A stretch of 10,828 bases of DNA from Kistimonas scapharcae (lineage in GTDB: Bacteria; Pseudomonadota; Gammaproteobacteria; Pseudomonadales; Endozoicomonadaceae): the NCBI RefSeq assembly GCF_039540975.1, contig NZ_BAABFL010000376.1:1-10828 (forward strand). Reading direction: 5' to 3'. The position numbers were made by a program, and so were the translations under genes. The notes under the pieces are model-generated. The model did no database searches and had not been told where the DNA came from. It saw nothing but the letters and a program-made list of their open reading frames with translations. This document shows, one piece after another, positions 1 to 6,775 of the stretch. Every line of letters starts with the position of its first letter. Position 1 is the first letter of the stretch.

Positions 1-106
1 AAATCTGATTAACCCGGTCACCTGGAATTAAGAGATTGACCCGATTGATTGCCAGGTAAATCAAGAACTCACGGATTCAGGTCAATAGTAACCACTTACT
101 AATAAA

Positions 107-112
107 TATAAT
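107..112 (+). promoter_or_regulatory. Candidate -10 box for the first gene
   Basis: A perfect TATAAT lies in an AT-rich stretch 33 bases before the ATG at 145. No good -35 hexamer sits 16-18 bases upstream, so the promoter is either activator-dependent or a chance match in AT-rich DNA. The start codon itself is well supported by AGGAA about six bases upstream. Confidence 0.4.
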
Positions 113-144
113 AAAACACAATAAAAAGTCAGACAGGAAATTCC

Positions 145-1167
145 ATGAACCGTCTATTTACCTCCGCCACAGTCGCCGGACTGCTGGTCTGCGCCACGAC
201 TGATGTCCATGCTTTCACGCAACCGACGCACAAACGAATCGTCATTGACGCCGTCAATTACATGGCCGCTAATCCCGATACAACGGCTTTTGTCCAACTC
301 CAGTCAGTAGCACAAGCAGCCGGGATCACCATCGACCAGCTGGCCGACTATTTGGGACAGAGTGCCTTTGATGTCGATGATTTCGAAGACACCTATATGT
401 GTGGCGCGATCACCGGCGATTGTGTCAGGGCGCCGGTCTGGGGACTGGGCGCTTCAATCGTCTCCTACACCTCCTACTGGCACTTTCAAAATCATACCCG
501 GGGGCCGGATAGCCACGGCAATGATTTTGGCGGTTACAACTACAATCAGCTAACAGTGTGGGGCGCCATCGACAATATGGCCGCCACCTGGCTGGTCGGC
601 GACCACCTGGATGATGGCCGCGGTGGCATGGCGGGCTGGTTCGGCAGCGAGGACTCCGAATACAACAGCTATGGCATTACCGAAGCCAACTACCGCCAGG
701 GCAGCTACTCCAGCAAATCCATGTATAAGGATTTTGAGAAAATCCCGTTCCAGCCCATCGATAACCTGGGACAGTACTGGTACAACGAGTTCTGGCGCCA
801 GCCGACCATTCAAACCCTCGGCTTCACCCTGCACACCACAGACCTCCTGCAACCCCATCACACCTGGACGACATCCGACCATAATCACTCCGGCTGGGAA
901 GGCTGGGTGGAAGATTATTACGACCAGGAAAAGCTCAATGAAACGACACTGGTGGAACAGGCCTTGCTGAACCTGACGCCGCCTATTCCCGGCAACCCGG
1001 AAATTCGTCCGTTATTGACCCAGGGCGGTGCCTATTCCTATGTCAATGGTGGTATCGTACTGAGCAGTCAGGATCACAATGATCGGGTGCGTGTAGCCAA
1101 ACAGGTGATCCCTCATGCCATCGCCATGGTTGTGCATATTCTCAACCATGCCGCTGAGCGATTCTAA
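145..1167 (+). CDS. Exported zinc-dependent phospholipase C / S1-P1 nuclease-fold hydrolase
   Basis: 340 aa. Residues 1-23 form a Sec signal peptide (hydrophobic core, VHA cleavage site), so the product acts in the periplasm or outside the cell. Residues of the trinuclear zinc site of the phospholipase C/P1 nuclease superfamily can be traced: His29, which is His6 of the mature protein as in P1 nuclease; the Asp cluster 76-79; His113 in YWHFQNH; LGFTLHTTDLLQPHH at 225-239; and HSGWE at 248-252, with the His-x3-Glu spacing of Bacillus cereus phospholipase C. The family usually hydrolyses phosphodiester bonds in phospholipids or nucleic acids; which applies here cannot be read from the sequence. 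Two oddities: mature residue 1 is Phe, not the metal-binding Trp, and the His-Asp spacing in the core motif is one residue short. About 115 residues separate His113 from the core motif. The start is supported by AGGAA upstream. The superfamily call is firm; the substrate is unknown. Confidence 0.75.
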   Translation: MNRLFTSATVAGLLVCATTDVHAFTQPTHKRIVIDAVNYMAANPDTTAFVQLQSVAQAAGITIDQLADYLGQSAFDVDDFEDTYMCGAITGDCVRAPVWGLGASIVSYTSYWHFQNHTRGPDSHGNDFGGYNYNQLTVWGAIDNMAATWLVGDHLDDGRGGMAGWFGSEDSEYNSYGITEANYRQGSYSSKSMYKDFEKIPFQPIDNLGQYWYNEFWRQPTIQTLGFTLHTTDLLQPHHTWTTSDHNHSGWEGWVEDYYDQEKLNETTLVEQALLNLTPPIPGNPEIRPLLTQGGAYSYVNGGIVLSSQDHNDRVRVAKQVIPHAIAMVVHILNHAAERF

Positions 1168-1199
1168 GACTGTTGGATTAACCAACGATAACAATCATC

Positions 1200-1230
1200 A
1201 ACCCGGACACTGGCTTCGGGTTCTTTCGCA
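1200..1230 (+). terminator. Possible weak terminator or attenuator between the first two genes
   Basis: AACCCG at 1200-1205 pairs with CGGGTT at 1217-1222 around an 11-base loop, and the stem runs into a broken T-tract (CTTTC). It sits in the 79-base gap between the lipase-like gene and the DUF2804 gene. The stem is short and the T-run poor, so partial read-through would be expected if it works at all. Confidence 0.3.
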
Positions 1231-1246
1231 ACAGACAAGACTGATA

Positions 1247-2275
1247 ATGAACGACGCAGTAATGGATCTGATTGATGACCGCGGCAGGGTCAGGACGGGG
1301 ATTTTCAAGCAACCGGTAGGCACGGTTAATTACCGGGATTTCAACCTGAAAACCCCGATGGGGGAAAAAGCGGGCAAACTACGCCGCTGGTTTGGCTTCA
1401 ACCAGTTTCAGTTTATGTCCATCATCAGCCCGGACATCATTGCCGGCTGTGCCATTGTGGACACCCGTCTGGCCGTTGTCGCCTTTCTCTACCTGTATAA
1501 CCCCAAAACACGCGCCTTCAAAAACTACCAGTTCAAGGCACCGGGATTTGGTGGCTTCCACAAAACTAGTCTGAGCCCGGACAACGGCGCCTGGCTGTTT
1601 CGCTCCGGTGCCAATGAGATCCACATGGCAATCAATCCGCAGACCGGACTCCGGGAACTGACGGTTCGCCTGAAGGACGGCACAGCCATTGATATGGATT
1701 ATTCTGAGCAGAATTTCTCCCCCATGCGCATCTGTACGCCGGCAGACCTCACCGGCTTCGCCTTCACCCAGAAAGTCGCCGGTGTGCGCTGTCGGGGTGA
1801 AATCCGTAGTTCGCTGGGCAATTTTGACCTGGAGACCGTCAACGCTTGCGCCACCCTGGACTGGACAGCCGGTTACCTGCGCCGTTGCTGCTTCTGGAAC
1901 TGGTCCTGCTTCTCCGGCGTACTGGACGATGGACGTGTGATTGGCCTCAATGGCGCCTGCGGTGTCAATGAGACCAGCTATACCGAAAACTGCTTCTGGG
2001 TCGATGGCAGCCTTAACAAGGTTGATACCCTGATATTTGATTACGATCCGGCTAATCTGCACGACACTTGGCATGTGACTTCCGGTGATGGCAAAGTAGA
2101 CCTTAAATTCACGCCAGAAGGCTGCCAGGCGGAAAAAAACAATTTCCTGATTATGGCCAGTAATTTCAGTCAGATGTTTGGTCGTTACAACGGGACGCTG
2201 ACCACCACGGATGGCGAAGTGATCACTATTTGTGATCAGTACGGTTTTACAGAAGAGCACTACGCTAAGTGGTAA
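1247..2275 (+). CDS. DUF2804 family protein
   Basis: 342 aa from the ATG at 1247. No signal peptide or membrane segment is evident, so it is probably cytoplasmic. It carries features I associate with DUF2804: an RRW...FNQFQFMSI segment near residues 45-60, an AFLYLYNP strand near 80-87, and a long conserved block around 205-255 holding FWNWS, DGRVIGLNGACGVNE and TENCFWVDG, followed by FDYD. The family is beta-rich and of unknown biochemical role, so no function is assigned. The reading frame stays open upstream to 1115 inside the previous gene. I chose 1247 because family members begin only a short way before the DRGRVRTG-like segment and because it avoids overlap. No good ribosome binding site precedes it (AAGA at best); the ATG at 1262 is an alternative. 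It may be co-transcribed with the preceding gene. A strong terminator follows. Confidence 0.8.
   Translation: MNDAVMDLIDDRGRVRTGIFKQPVGTVNYRDFNLKTPMGEKAGKLRRWFGFNQFQFMSIISPDIIAGCAIVDTRLAVVAFLYLYNPKTRAFKNYQFKAPGFGGFHKTSLSPDNGAWLFRSGANEIHMAINPQTGLRELTVRLKDGTAIDMDYSEQNFSPMRICTPADLTGFAFTQKVAGVRCRGEIRSSLGNFDLETVNACATLDWTAGYLRRCCFWNWSCFSGVLDDGRVIGLNGACGVNETSYTENCFWVDGSLNKVDTLIFDYDPANLHDTWHVTSGDGKVDLKFTPEGCQAEKNNFLIMASNFSQMFGRYNGTLTTTDGEVITICDQYGFTEEHYAKW
2218..2240. repeat. Inverted repeat TGATCAC-5-GTGATCA inside the DUF2804 3' end
   Basis: TGATCAC at 2220-2226 and GTGATCA at 2232-2238 are perfect 7-base arms around TATTT. Each arm also contains the palindrome TGATCA. It lies in coding sequence (encoding VITICDQ), about 50 bases before the terminator, so it could be coincidental or an mRNA hairpin or protein-binding site. 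Confidence 0.45.
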
Positions 2276-2290
2276 AAAACAACCGATACA

Positions 2291-2321
2291 AAAAAAGCTG
2301 CCTGTTTAGGCAGCTTTTTTT
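2291..2321. terminator. Bidirectional rho-independent terminator
   Basis: AAAAAAGCTGCC and GGCAGCTTTTTTT flank the loop TGTTTA: a six-base GC-rich stem extended by A-T pairs and followed by a run of T on either strand. It lies between the stop of the DUF2804 gene (+) and the stop of the phasin gene (-), so one element can end transcription from both sides. Confidence 0.9.
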
Positions 2322-2350
2322 GTGATTAGAACTCGTTCAGCCCTGAATAA

Positions 2351-2671
2351 TCAGGCGGACTTCTTCGCAGGTGCGGCTTTCTTTTCAACCGCAGCCAGTT
2401 CACTGACGGCTTTGCTCAGTGCTTCAATCTGTCGGGACAGCTCTTCAGTATCCTTATCCTTTTCCAGTTTAAGGATATCGCGCACCTTATCGACCACTTC
2501 GCCAATGCTGTCTTTAGCCTTGCCTTTGAGTTCATCAATCTTTTCACTGGCGCGATCGCGCACTTTCTCGCCATCAACCACCAGCTCGTCAAAGAAAGCC
2601 TTACCTTCCTGACCCTTTTTCTCGGAACGGGCATAAGCGCCCAGACCTGCTAACCAGATTTTCTCGTACAT
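2351..2671 (-). CDS. Phasin (polyhydroxyalkanoate granule-associated protein, PhaF/PhaI type)
   Basis: 106 aa. The N-terminal segment IWLAGLGAYARSEKKG followed by GKAFFDELVVDGEKV is the signature of the gammaproteobacterial PhaF/PhaI phasins, proteins that coat polyhydroxyalkanoate granules and affect their size and distribution. The rest is a long amphipathic, highly charged helix (roughly residues 30-95) with a heptad-like pattern, ending in a short Ala/Lys/Pro tail (AAPAKKSA). It lacks the long histone-like C-terminal repeat of PhaF, so it resembles the short PhaI form. The frame is open to 2743, but the ATG at 2671 is preceded by GAGGAG at good spacing and starts exactly at the family N-terminus (MYEKIWLAGLG). 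No polymer synthase or depolymerase gene lies in the window, so the gene is isolated here. A TATAAT box lies 50 bases upstream. Confidence 0.85.
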   Translation of the reverse strand: MYEKIWLAGLGAYARSEKKGQEGKAFFDELVVDGEKVRDRASEKIDELKGKAKDSIGEVVDKVRDILKLEKDKDTEELSRQIEALSKAVSELAAVEKKAAPAKKSA

Positions 2672-2720
2672 AGCCTGCTCCTCTCTTGTTGTGATTCCAG
2701 GTAAACCACCTGACAAGATG

Positions 2721-2726
2721 ATTATA
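2721..2726 (-). promoter_or_regulatory. -10 box upstream of the phasin gene
   Basis: A perfect TATAAT on the minus strand lies in the gap between the GNAT gene and the phasin gene, giving a leader of about 43 bases. At 17 bases further upstream the hexamer is CTCAGG, a poor -35, so an activator may be needed. It suggests the phasin is transcribed apart from the upstream acetyltransferase. Confidence 0.45.
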
Positions 2727-2766
2727 GCCCCCTGAAAAAACACCCTGAGTTGACATGGGACAAGGA

Positions 2767-3408
2767 TTACAGCGACAAATGTTCCAGAAGCCCCCGGTCT
2801 TCCAGCCGGAAACCGGCCCTGAAATCGAGTATCTTGCGTCGTTGTTTATTGAAGAAATAACTGAGCTGCACCAAGGTACCGGCGACATCGGAGAGTTCCA
2901 TCCCGGTCATGACAAAGCCGGCTTTCAGCTTGGGAATGATAATGGCATTGTCGGTCGCCAGATGGCGGCTGCGAACAATCTGCACCCCCTGCGCATTCAA
3001 CTGCGTCAGCAGCCAGCGCAGTAATGCAGAATAGATGCCGCGCCGACGCCAGGGCTTCAAAATCGCACTGCTGGCCATATAAAAGGTTTCCTGATCCAGC
3101 TGTCGCCCCCAGCTCCAGCCGATAAAGGTATCACCCTGGTAGAGCACAAGGTTCAGTCGTACCAGGCTGTCAGCATGCTGCTGCCAGGTTTTCAGCGCTT
3201 TTTGTTCCCCCGCATTCAAGGCTTCCCAGGCAGAAAACGTCAAAGTGTTTGCAAAAACCTGGGCTCGATACTGCTCCAGCAGCGGGAGGAACGCCTGGTC
3301 ATCAAGAATTCCAACAGAATAATCATCAAACAGCGGAAAGCGGGTTCCGGCGGTATAGGCGATCATCTCGGCATCATTGTTATTGCTGTTATTAGTACTT
3401 TTGATCAT
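2767..3408 (-). CDS. GNAT family N-acetyltransferase
   Basis: 213 aa from the ATG at 3408. The acetyl-CoA binding motif A of the GNAT fold is visible around residues 115-134: a hydrophobic strand (MASSAILKP), the loop WRRRGIY at 120-126 in place of the usual Q/R-x-x-G-x-G/A, then the helix SALLRWLL. After it come a strand with VQIVRSRHLATDNAI and a LKAGFVMTG segment, matching the family's later motifs. The first 100 residues are helix-rich and typical of the variable acceptor-binding part. Members transfer an acetyl group from acetyl-CoA to an amine; the acceptor is unknown. The start is uncertain: a GTG at 3444 (weak GGGA upstream) and an ATG at 3366 are also in frame, and none has a strong ribosome binding site. 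The Asn-rich stretch at the N-terminus is unlikely to be part of the fold. It is divergent from the HAD gene at 3524. Confidence 0.7.
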   Translation of the reverse strand: MIKSTNNSNNNDAEMIAYTAGTRFPLFDDYSVGILDDQAFLPLLEQYRAQVFANTLTFSAWEALNAGEQKALKTWQQHADSLVRLNLVLYQGDTFIGWSWGRQLDQETFYMASSAILKPWRRRGIYSALLRWLLTQLNAQGVQIVRSRHLATDNAIIIPKLKAGFVMTGMELSDVAGTLVQLSYFFNKQRRKILDFRAGFRLEDRGLLEHLSL

Positions 3409-3461
3409 GCCATACTCGCGAGGGGGGGCGTTACCGTAAATCACAAAATCCCGTCACAGTC

Positions 3462-3491
3462 TTGAGTCAACCCGCCCTCAAAACCGATAAT
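3462..3491 (+). promoter_or_regulatory. Candidate sigma70 promoter of the HAD phosphatase gene
   Basis: TTGAGT at 3462-3467 and GATAAT at 3486-3491 are 18 bases apart, which predicts a transcript starting near 3498 and a 26-base leader holding GGGGA at 3510-3514. The -35 region TTGAGTCAA is nearly palindromic and reads TTGACT on the minus strand, pointing at the divergent acetyltransferase gene, but no good -10 follows on that side. Confidence 0.5.
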
Positions 3492-3523
3492 CCCCGCTAC
3501 AGAATAACCGGGGACACTCTGCC

Positions 3524-4177
3524 ATGCCTCTTACGCCCGCCGCCGTTCTTTTGGATCTGGATGGTACCCTGATTGATACCGAACGTTTCTACCAGCGTAT
3601 CTGGCAGACAACGGCCGCAGATTTCCAGATTGATCTTAACGATGCGGTCTACCAACAATTCATCGGCATCCGTCTGACAGATTGTTTTCAGCTGATCAAG
3701 GCACTGGGCGGCAACGGATTTGATTTAGGCGCATTCAAGGAACAGCTGGCTACCCGGGAAACAGAGGGGTGGAACGCTGGCATTGACTGTAAGCCGGGCA
3801 GTCAGGCGCTCCTGAACCTCCTGCATGAACGTCAGATTCCCATGGCGTTGGTCACATCGGCTCACCAGGCCAAAATTGACCGAGTGATGGCACATTACCC
3901 GTGGACAAATTACTTTCAAATCATCGTTTCAGGAGAAATGATCGACCGCCCCAAACCAGCACCTGACGCCTACCAGCTGGCAGCACAACGACTGGGGACA
4001 ACGCCCTCCACCTGCCTGGCACTGGAAGATTCAAATACTGGCATGCGTTCGGCACTGGCGGCTGGCTGCCACAGCATCATGATCCCCGACCTGAACACAC
4101 CAGACAGTGATGTACAGGAAAAGGCCTGCAAAATACTGCCAGACCTCTTCTGTGTGATTGACTACCTGTCAAACTGA
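3524..4177 (+). CDS. HAD-superfamily hydrolase, subfamily IA (phosphatase or phosphoglucomutase-like)
   Basis: 217 aa, full length for the family. All four HAD motifs are present: motif I DLDGT with nucleophile Asp11 and acid/base Asp13; motif II VTSA at 110-113; motif III Lys144 in RPKPAPD; motif IV LALEDS with Glu168-Asp169. A helical cap (about residues 17-85) sits between motif I and the rest of the core. The EDSxxGxxSALAAG and KPAPD forms are typical of subfamily IA enzymes such as beta-phosphoglucomutase, 2-deoxyglucose-6-phosphatase and related sugar phosphatases. These act in the cytoplasm through an aspartyl-phosphate intermediate. The substrate cannot be told from sequence. The ATG is preceded by GGGGA and by a plausible promoter at 3462-3491. 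It converges on the methyltransferase gene, with 13 bases between their stops and no clear terminator. Confidence 0.88.
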   Translation: MPLTPAAVLLDLDGTLIDTERFYQRIWQTTAADFQIDLNDAVYQQFIGIRLTDCFQLIKALGGNGFDLGAFKEQLATRETEGWNAGIDCKPGSQALLNLLHERQIPMALVTSAHQAKIDRVMAHYPWTNYFQIIVSGEMIDRPKPAPDAYQLAAQRLGTTPSTCLALEDSNTGMRSALAAGCHSIMIPDLNTPDSDVQEKACKILPDLFCVIDYLSN

Positions 4178-4190
4178 ACAGTTCACTCGC

Positions 4191-4859
4191 TCAGCAGGCG
4201 CAGGCTTTTCGGGTAAGCCAAAATGCATGCTCAACCAAAGAAGAGACATCAGCTCCCGCCATGCGTGAGGGAATTCTTTCGGGCGGGGCAGAGCCCAGTA
4301 ACTTGATATCAAACCATTCCCCATAGAGCGAATAGACCGTATCCGGGCTGACAGCGTAGGGCGGTCCTCCAGCCAGTACCGGCGCATAGTCCAACGTGAT
4401 CAGCAGACCATGCTTCAGCGCCGGCGCCATGGCCATCATCGTTGCCACATAGTCGGGCTGCTGTTCGGACGGCAAAGCCACTAACGCAGCCCGATCATAG
4501 AATGCCGTGACATCCATCAGACTCCCGGCGGGTATCATGAAAAAATCCCCCTGGATAACCGTAATATTCTCGGCCTTCCACCAGACATGGGTATCCGTTT
4601 GAGTCGTCACGGGTTGCAGGGTATTGTCTGCGAAAAACGACGCAACCGCCCGTTCCACCAGCTCTGACCCGTACACGTTGCGGTGTTGCCGGGCCAACCA
4701 GATCATGTCAACCGTTTTCCCTGAGAGTGGGATCAAGACAGACTCATCTCCATCCGCCGCCAGCGTGGGCCAGTAGTCGACAAGCAACGGATTGACATCA
4801 TCACGATGAAAACCGGTCTGCCCCTCCAACCAAGCCTGTCCCCAGTCTTTGGTTTCCAA
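4191..4859 (-). CDS. tpm: Thiopurine S-methyltransferase family protein (TPMT)
   Basis: 222 aa from the TTG at 4859. Bacterial TPMT landmarks run in order: WGQAWLEGQTGFH (6-18), VNPLL (22-26), IPLSGKTVDMIWLA (43-56, the SAM-binding loop), GSELVERAVASFF (64-76), QGDFF (103-107), DVTAFYDRAALVALP (116-130) and LLITLDY with GGPPYAV (152-170). Members use S-adenosylmethionine to methylate thiopurines and, in bacteria, selenium and tellurium oxyanion derivatives. The usual Cys of the PLCGK loop is Ser here. The frame is open to an ATG at 4937 that would add 26 residues resembling a membrane anchor. The TTG instead has AGAGGG seven bases upstream and gives the family's normal N-terminus and length, while the ATG has only a weak site, so I read the product as soluble. 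The family is firm; the start is likely. Confidence 0.85.
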   Translation of the reverse strand: METKDWGQAWLEGQTGFHRDDVNPLLVDYWPTLAADGDESVLIPLSGKTVDMIWLARQHRNVYGSELVERAVASFFADNTLQPVTTQTDTHVWWKAENITVIQGDFFMIPAGSLMDVTAFYDRAALVALPSEQQPDYVATMMAMAPALKHGLLITLDYAPVLAGGPPYAVSPDTVYSLYGEWFDIKLLGSAPPERIPSRMAGADVSSLVEHAFWLTRKACAC

Positions 4860-4872
4860 TGCGCGTCCCTCT
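4860..4872 (-). promoter_or_regulatory. Ribosome binding site deciding the TTG start of the methyltransferase
   Basis: AGAGGG (minus strand, 4872-4867) is separated by seven bases from the TTG at 4859-4857. It is the best ribosome binding site upstream of this gene and falls inside what would be coding sequence if the ATG at 4937 were used. Confidence 0.65.
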
Positions 4873-4994
4873 TTAATGGTAAAAACGACAAAAAATAACA
4901 ACCAAGCGTAACGATAGCGTAACAGCACGGTACTCATAGATGACTCTGATTCTGGTGGCGAGTATTATTGATATGCCACTCAGCCTATACCCAA

Positions 4995-5189
4995 TCAGTG
5001 CAAATACCAGTCCTCCCCAGCCTTTCGCTGCCGTCCAATCATCCGTTGATACAAATCAACAACATCCTCTCCCAGACCGCGTAGATTGCCCCCATCCGGA
5101 ACAGGGATAGCTGTCCACACCCCGAGTTCAGGGTCTACCCTGACGACAGCCGATGATAACAGATGGATCACCGGTCGCCTGCCGACCAC
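4995..5189 (-). CDS. Doubtful small ORF, 64 aa, unrecognised
   Basis: A GTG-started frame on the same strand as the methyltransferase, ending 135 bases before that gene's TTG. The product would be soluble and charged, with no signal peptide, Cys pairs or repeats, and I recognise no domain. The codon choice in its last third (DVVDLYQRMIGRQRK) looks coding-like. A G-rich AGGGGTGGG lies rather far upstream of the GTG, and another in-frame GTG at 5171 is possible. It could be a real small protein, a remnant of a longer gene, or chance. Confidence is low. Confidence 0.25.
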   Translation of the reverse strand: MVGRRPVIHLLSSAVVRVDPELGVWTAIPVPDGGNLRGLGEDVVDLYQRMIGRQRKAGEDWYLH

Positions 5190-5261
5190 CCTGGTGATTT
5201 ACCCACCCCTGTCCGCCAGACTCCTCATTCATCACAACGCCATCTGGAGGCTGCAATCTCC

Positions 5262-6749
5262 ATGACTACGTTCAGCAAGAAAGTCCTCGCAGTTGCCATT
5301 ACCAGTGCCATCATGGTACCGACTGCCCAGGCCTGTACCGCCGTTGCTGTCGGCAAGAATGCCTCGGCCAGCGGCGCCCTGATCATTGCCCGCAACGAAG
5401 ATTTCTCCATCAACAACTGGGCCAAGCACATGGTCGTGCATCCGCGACAGACCATCGAAGACGGCACCCTATGGACCCTGTCCAATGGCCTGAAGGTGCC
5501 TGCACCCGAGATCGCCTATCGTTACACCAGCATCGCAGACTGGGACGCCTATCAGGACTCCAATGACGGCAAGGTGTTCGAGGAACGGGGCGTCAATGAA
5601 TACAACGTCGCGATGTCCTCTACCACCAGCGCCGAAGTCAACGACAAGGCCAAGGCAGCTGATCCACTGGTAGAAACCGGCATCATTGAAGAAGTCATGC
5701 CCACCCTGATCCTGCCTCAGGCCAAGAGTGCCCGTGAAGCGGTACAGCTGCTGGGGCACTATGTAGAGCAATACGGTGCCGGCGAAGGCAACGGCATCCA
5801 GTTCTCTGACAAGGATGAGATCTGGTACATGGAAATCGGTTCCGGCCATCACTGGATGGCAGTGCGGGTACCCGACGACCAGTACCTGATCATGGCGAAT
5901 GGCCTGCGTATCCACGGCGTCGACCTGAATGACAAGCAGAATGTCATGGCCTCCCGTGGCGTCTACGACTTTGTTAAAAAGCACAACCTGCTGAAAAATC
6001 CGGATCGAAAATCCTTTAACTTCGCCAAGGCGTTCGGAGTCATCAACGACCCCTACAACATTGACCGGGAATGGCTCGGCCAGCAACTGCTGACACCTTC
6101 CATCAAGCAGAAGCCCCGTCAGGCGCAATATCCGCTCTTTATGAAACCGGATGAAAAAATCAGCGTACTCGATGTGGCCAAGGTACTGCGGGCGGATTAC
6201 AAAGGCACCGCACTGGAAGGCAAATCTGAGCGCCCCATCGGCATCGACCGCCAGGCAGAAAGCCATATCATCGAAATGTACCCTGATATGCCGAAAGAGC
6301 TGTCTGCCGTGATCTGGCAAACCGTGGGTACCGTTGAGGACACCGCTTTCGTCCCGATCTTTAACGCCATGGATGAAATCCCCCCCGCTTACACGGTGGG
6401 GACGGACCAATACGATGACCAGTCCGCCTGGTGGACCTACCGCAGCCTGGGCACTCTGACCAACAAACACGTGATGGACGGGAAGTACGCACCGGTTGTT
6501 CGCTCGGTGTGGGATCAGGTGGAAGGGCAGTATGTCAATTCCCAGCCCTACATCAACAGCATGCTCAAGATCATGTACAAACAGGATCCCGCCATGGCCA
6601 TCCAGTTTGCCAATGACTACTCCAATGGTCTGCTAAGCCGTACGCTGGACAAGGCCCGGACTCTGAAATCCCAGCTGATGACCGACCTCACCCGCAGTAC
6701 CGAGAAGAAATACAGCCCAGAGGAGTTTGAGAAGATCAAGAATCTCTAA
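5262..6749 (+). CDS. Exported C69 family dipeptidase (N-terminal nucleophile hydrolase)
   Basis: 495 aa. Residues 1-24 form a signal peptide (KK, hydrophobic core, PTAQA), and the next residue, Cys25, opens CTAVAVGKNASASGALIIARNED, the C69 signature in which the N-terminal Cys is the nucleophile. Signal peptidase I cleavage after AQA would therefore also create the active enzyme. The site does not fit a lipobox. Other C69 blocks follow: LLGHYVEQYGAGEGNGIQFSD and EIWYMEIGSGHHWMAVRVPDD (about 185-240), ANGLRIHGVDL, and near 380-440 a block with WQTVGTVEDTAFVPIF and DDQSAWWTYRSL. Family members cleave dipeptides with broad specificity; this one probably works in the periplasm. The frame is open to 5163, but the ATG at 5262 gives the clean signal peptide and has GGAGG eleven bases upstream. 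It is single and followed by a hairpin rather than a classic terminator. Confidence 0.88.
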   Translation: MTTFSKKVLAVAITSAIMVPTAQACTAVAVGKNASASGALIIARNEDFSINNWAKHMVVHPRQTIEDGTLWTLSNGLKVPAPEIAYRYTSIADWDAYQDSNDGKVFEERGVNEYNVAMSSTTSAEVNDKAKAADPLVETGIIEEVMPTLILPQAKSAREAVQLLGHYVEQYGAGEGNGIQFSDKDEIWYMEIGSGHHWMAVRVPDDQYLIMANGLRIHGVDLNDKQNVMASRGVYDFVKKHNLLKNPDRKSFNFAKAFGVINDPYNIDREWLGQQLLTPSIKQKPRQAQYPLFMKPDEKISVLDVAKVLRADYKGTALEGKSERPIGIDRQAESHIIEMYPDMPKELSAVIWQTVGTVEDTAFVPIFNAMDEIPPAYTVGTDQYDDQSAWWTYRSLGTLTNKHVMDGKYAPVVRSVWDQVEGQYVNSQPYINSMLKIMYKQDPAMAIQFANDYSNGLLSRTLDKARTLKSQLMTDLTRSTEKKYSPEEFEKIKNL

Positions 6750-6775
6750 CGCTCTGCAAATTATGTGAAGACCCG

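Larger units (their letters stand above)
4860..5261. other. Divergent intergenic gap between the methyltransferase and the dipeptidase
   Basis: About 400 bases lie between two divergent genes. I see no convincing sigma70 promoter pair for either gene. The stretch holds the methyltransferase leader, one doubtful 64-codon frame on the minus strand (4995-5189), and a perfect six-base hairpin GTTGAT-ACAA-ATCAAC at 5045-5060 with no T-run. The dipeptidase ribosome binding site GGAGG is at 5246-5250. Confidence 0.6.

Noticed and set aside
20..57. Inverted ACCTGG ... CCAGGT near the left edge, considered as a LuxR-type operator
   Set aside because: The arms are six bases and 26 bases apart, not the roughly 20-base dyad of a lux box; no regulator gene is near.
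2231..2248. TGTGATCAGT read as a CRP half-site
   Set aside because: No TCACA half-site follows at the required spacing and it is inside the end of a coding sequence.
1379..2260. 293-codon open frame on the minus strand across the DUF2804 gene
   Set aside because: It is the antisense of a gene with strong family motifs; its translation has no recognisable domain and there is no binding site or promoter.
3492..3513. CCCCG / CGGGG repeat that could hide the ribosome binding site of the HAD gene
   Set aside because: The left arm lies before the predicted transcript start near 3498, so the RNA hairpin would not form from that promoter.
5469..6470. 333-codon open frame on the minus strand inside the dipeptidase gene
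   Set aside because: A long shadow frame of a GC-richer gene whose plus-strand C69 motifs are clear from end to end.
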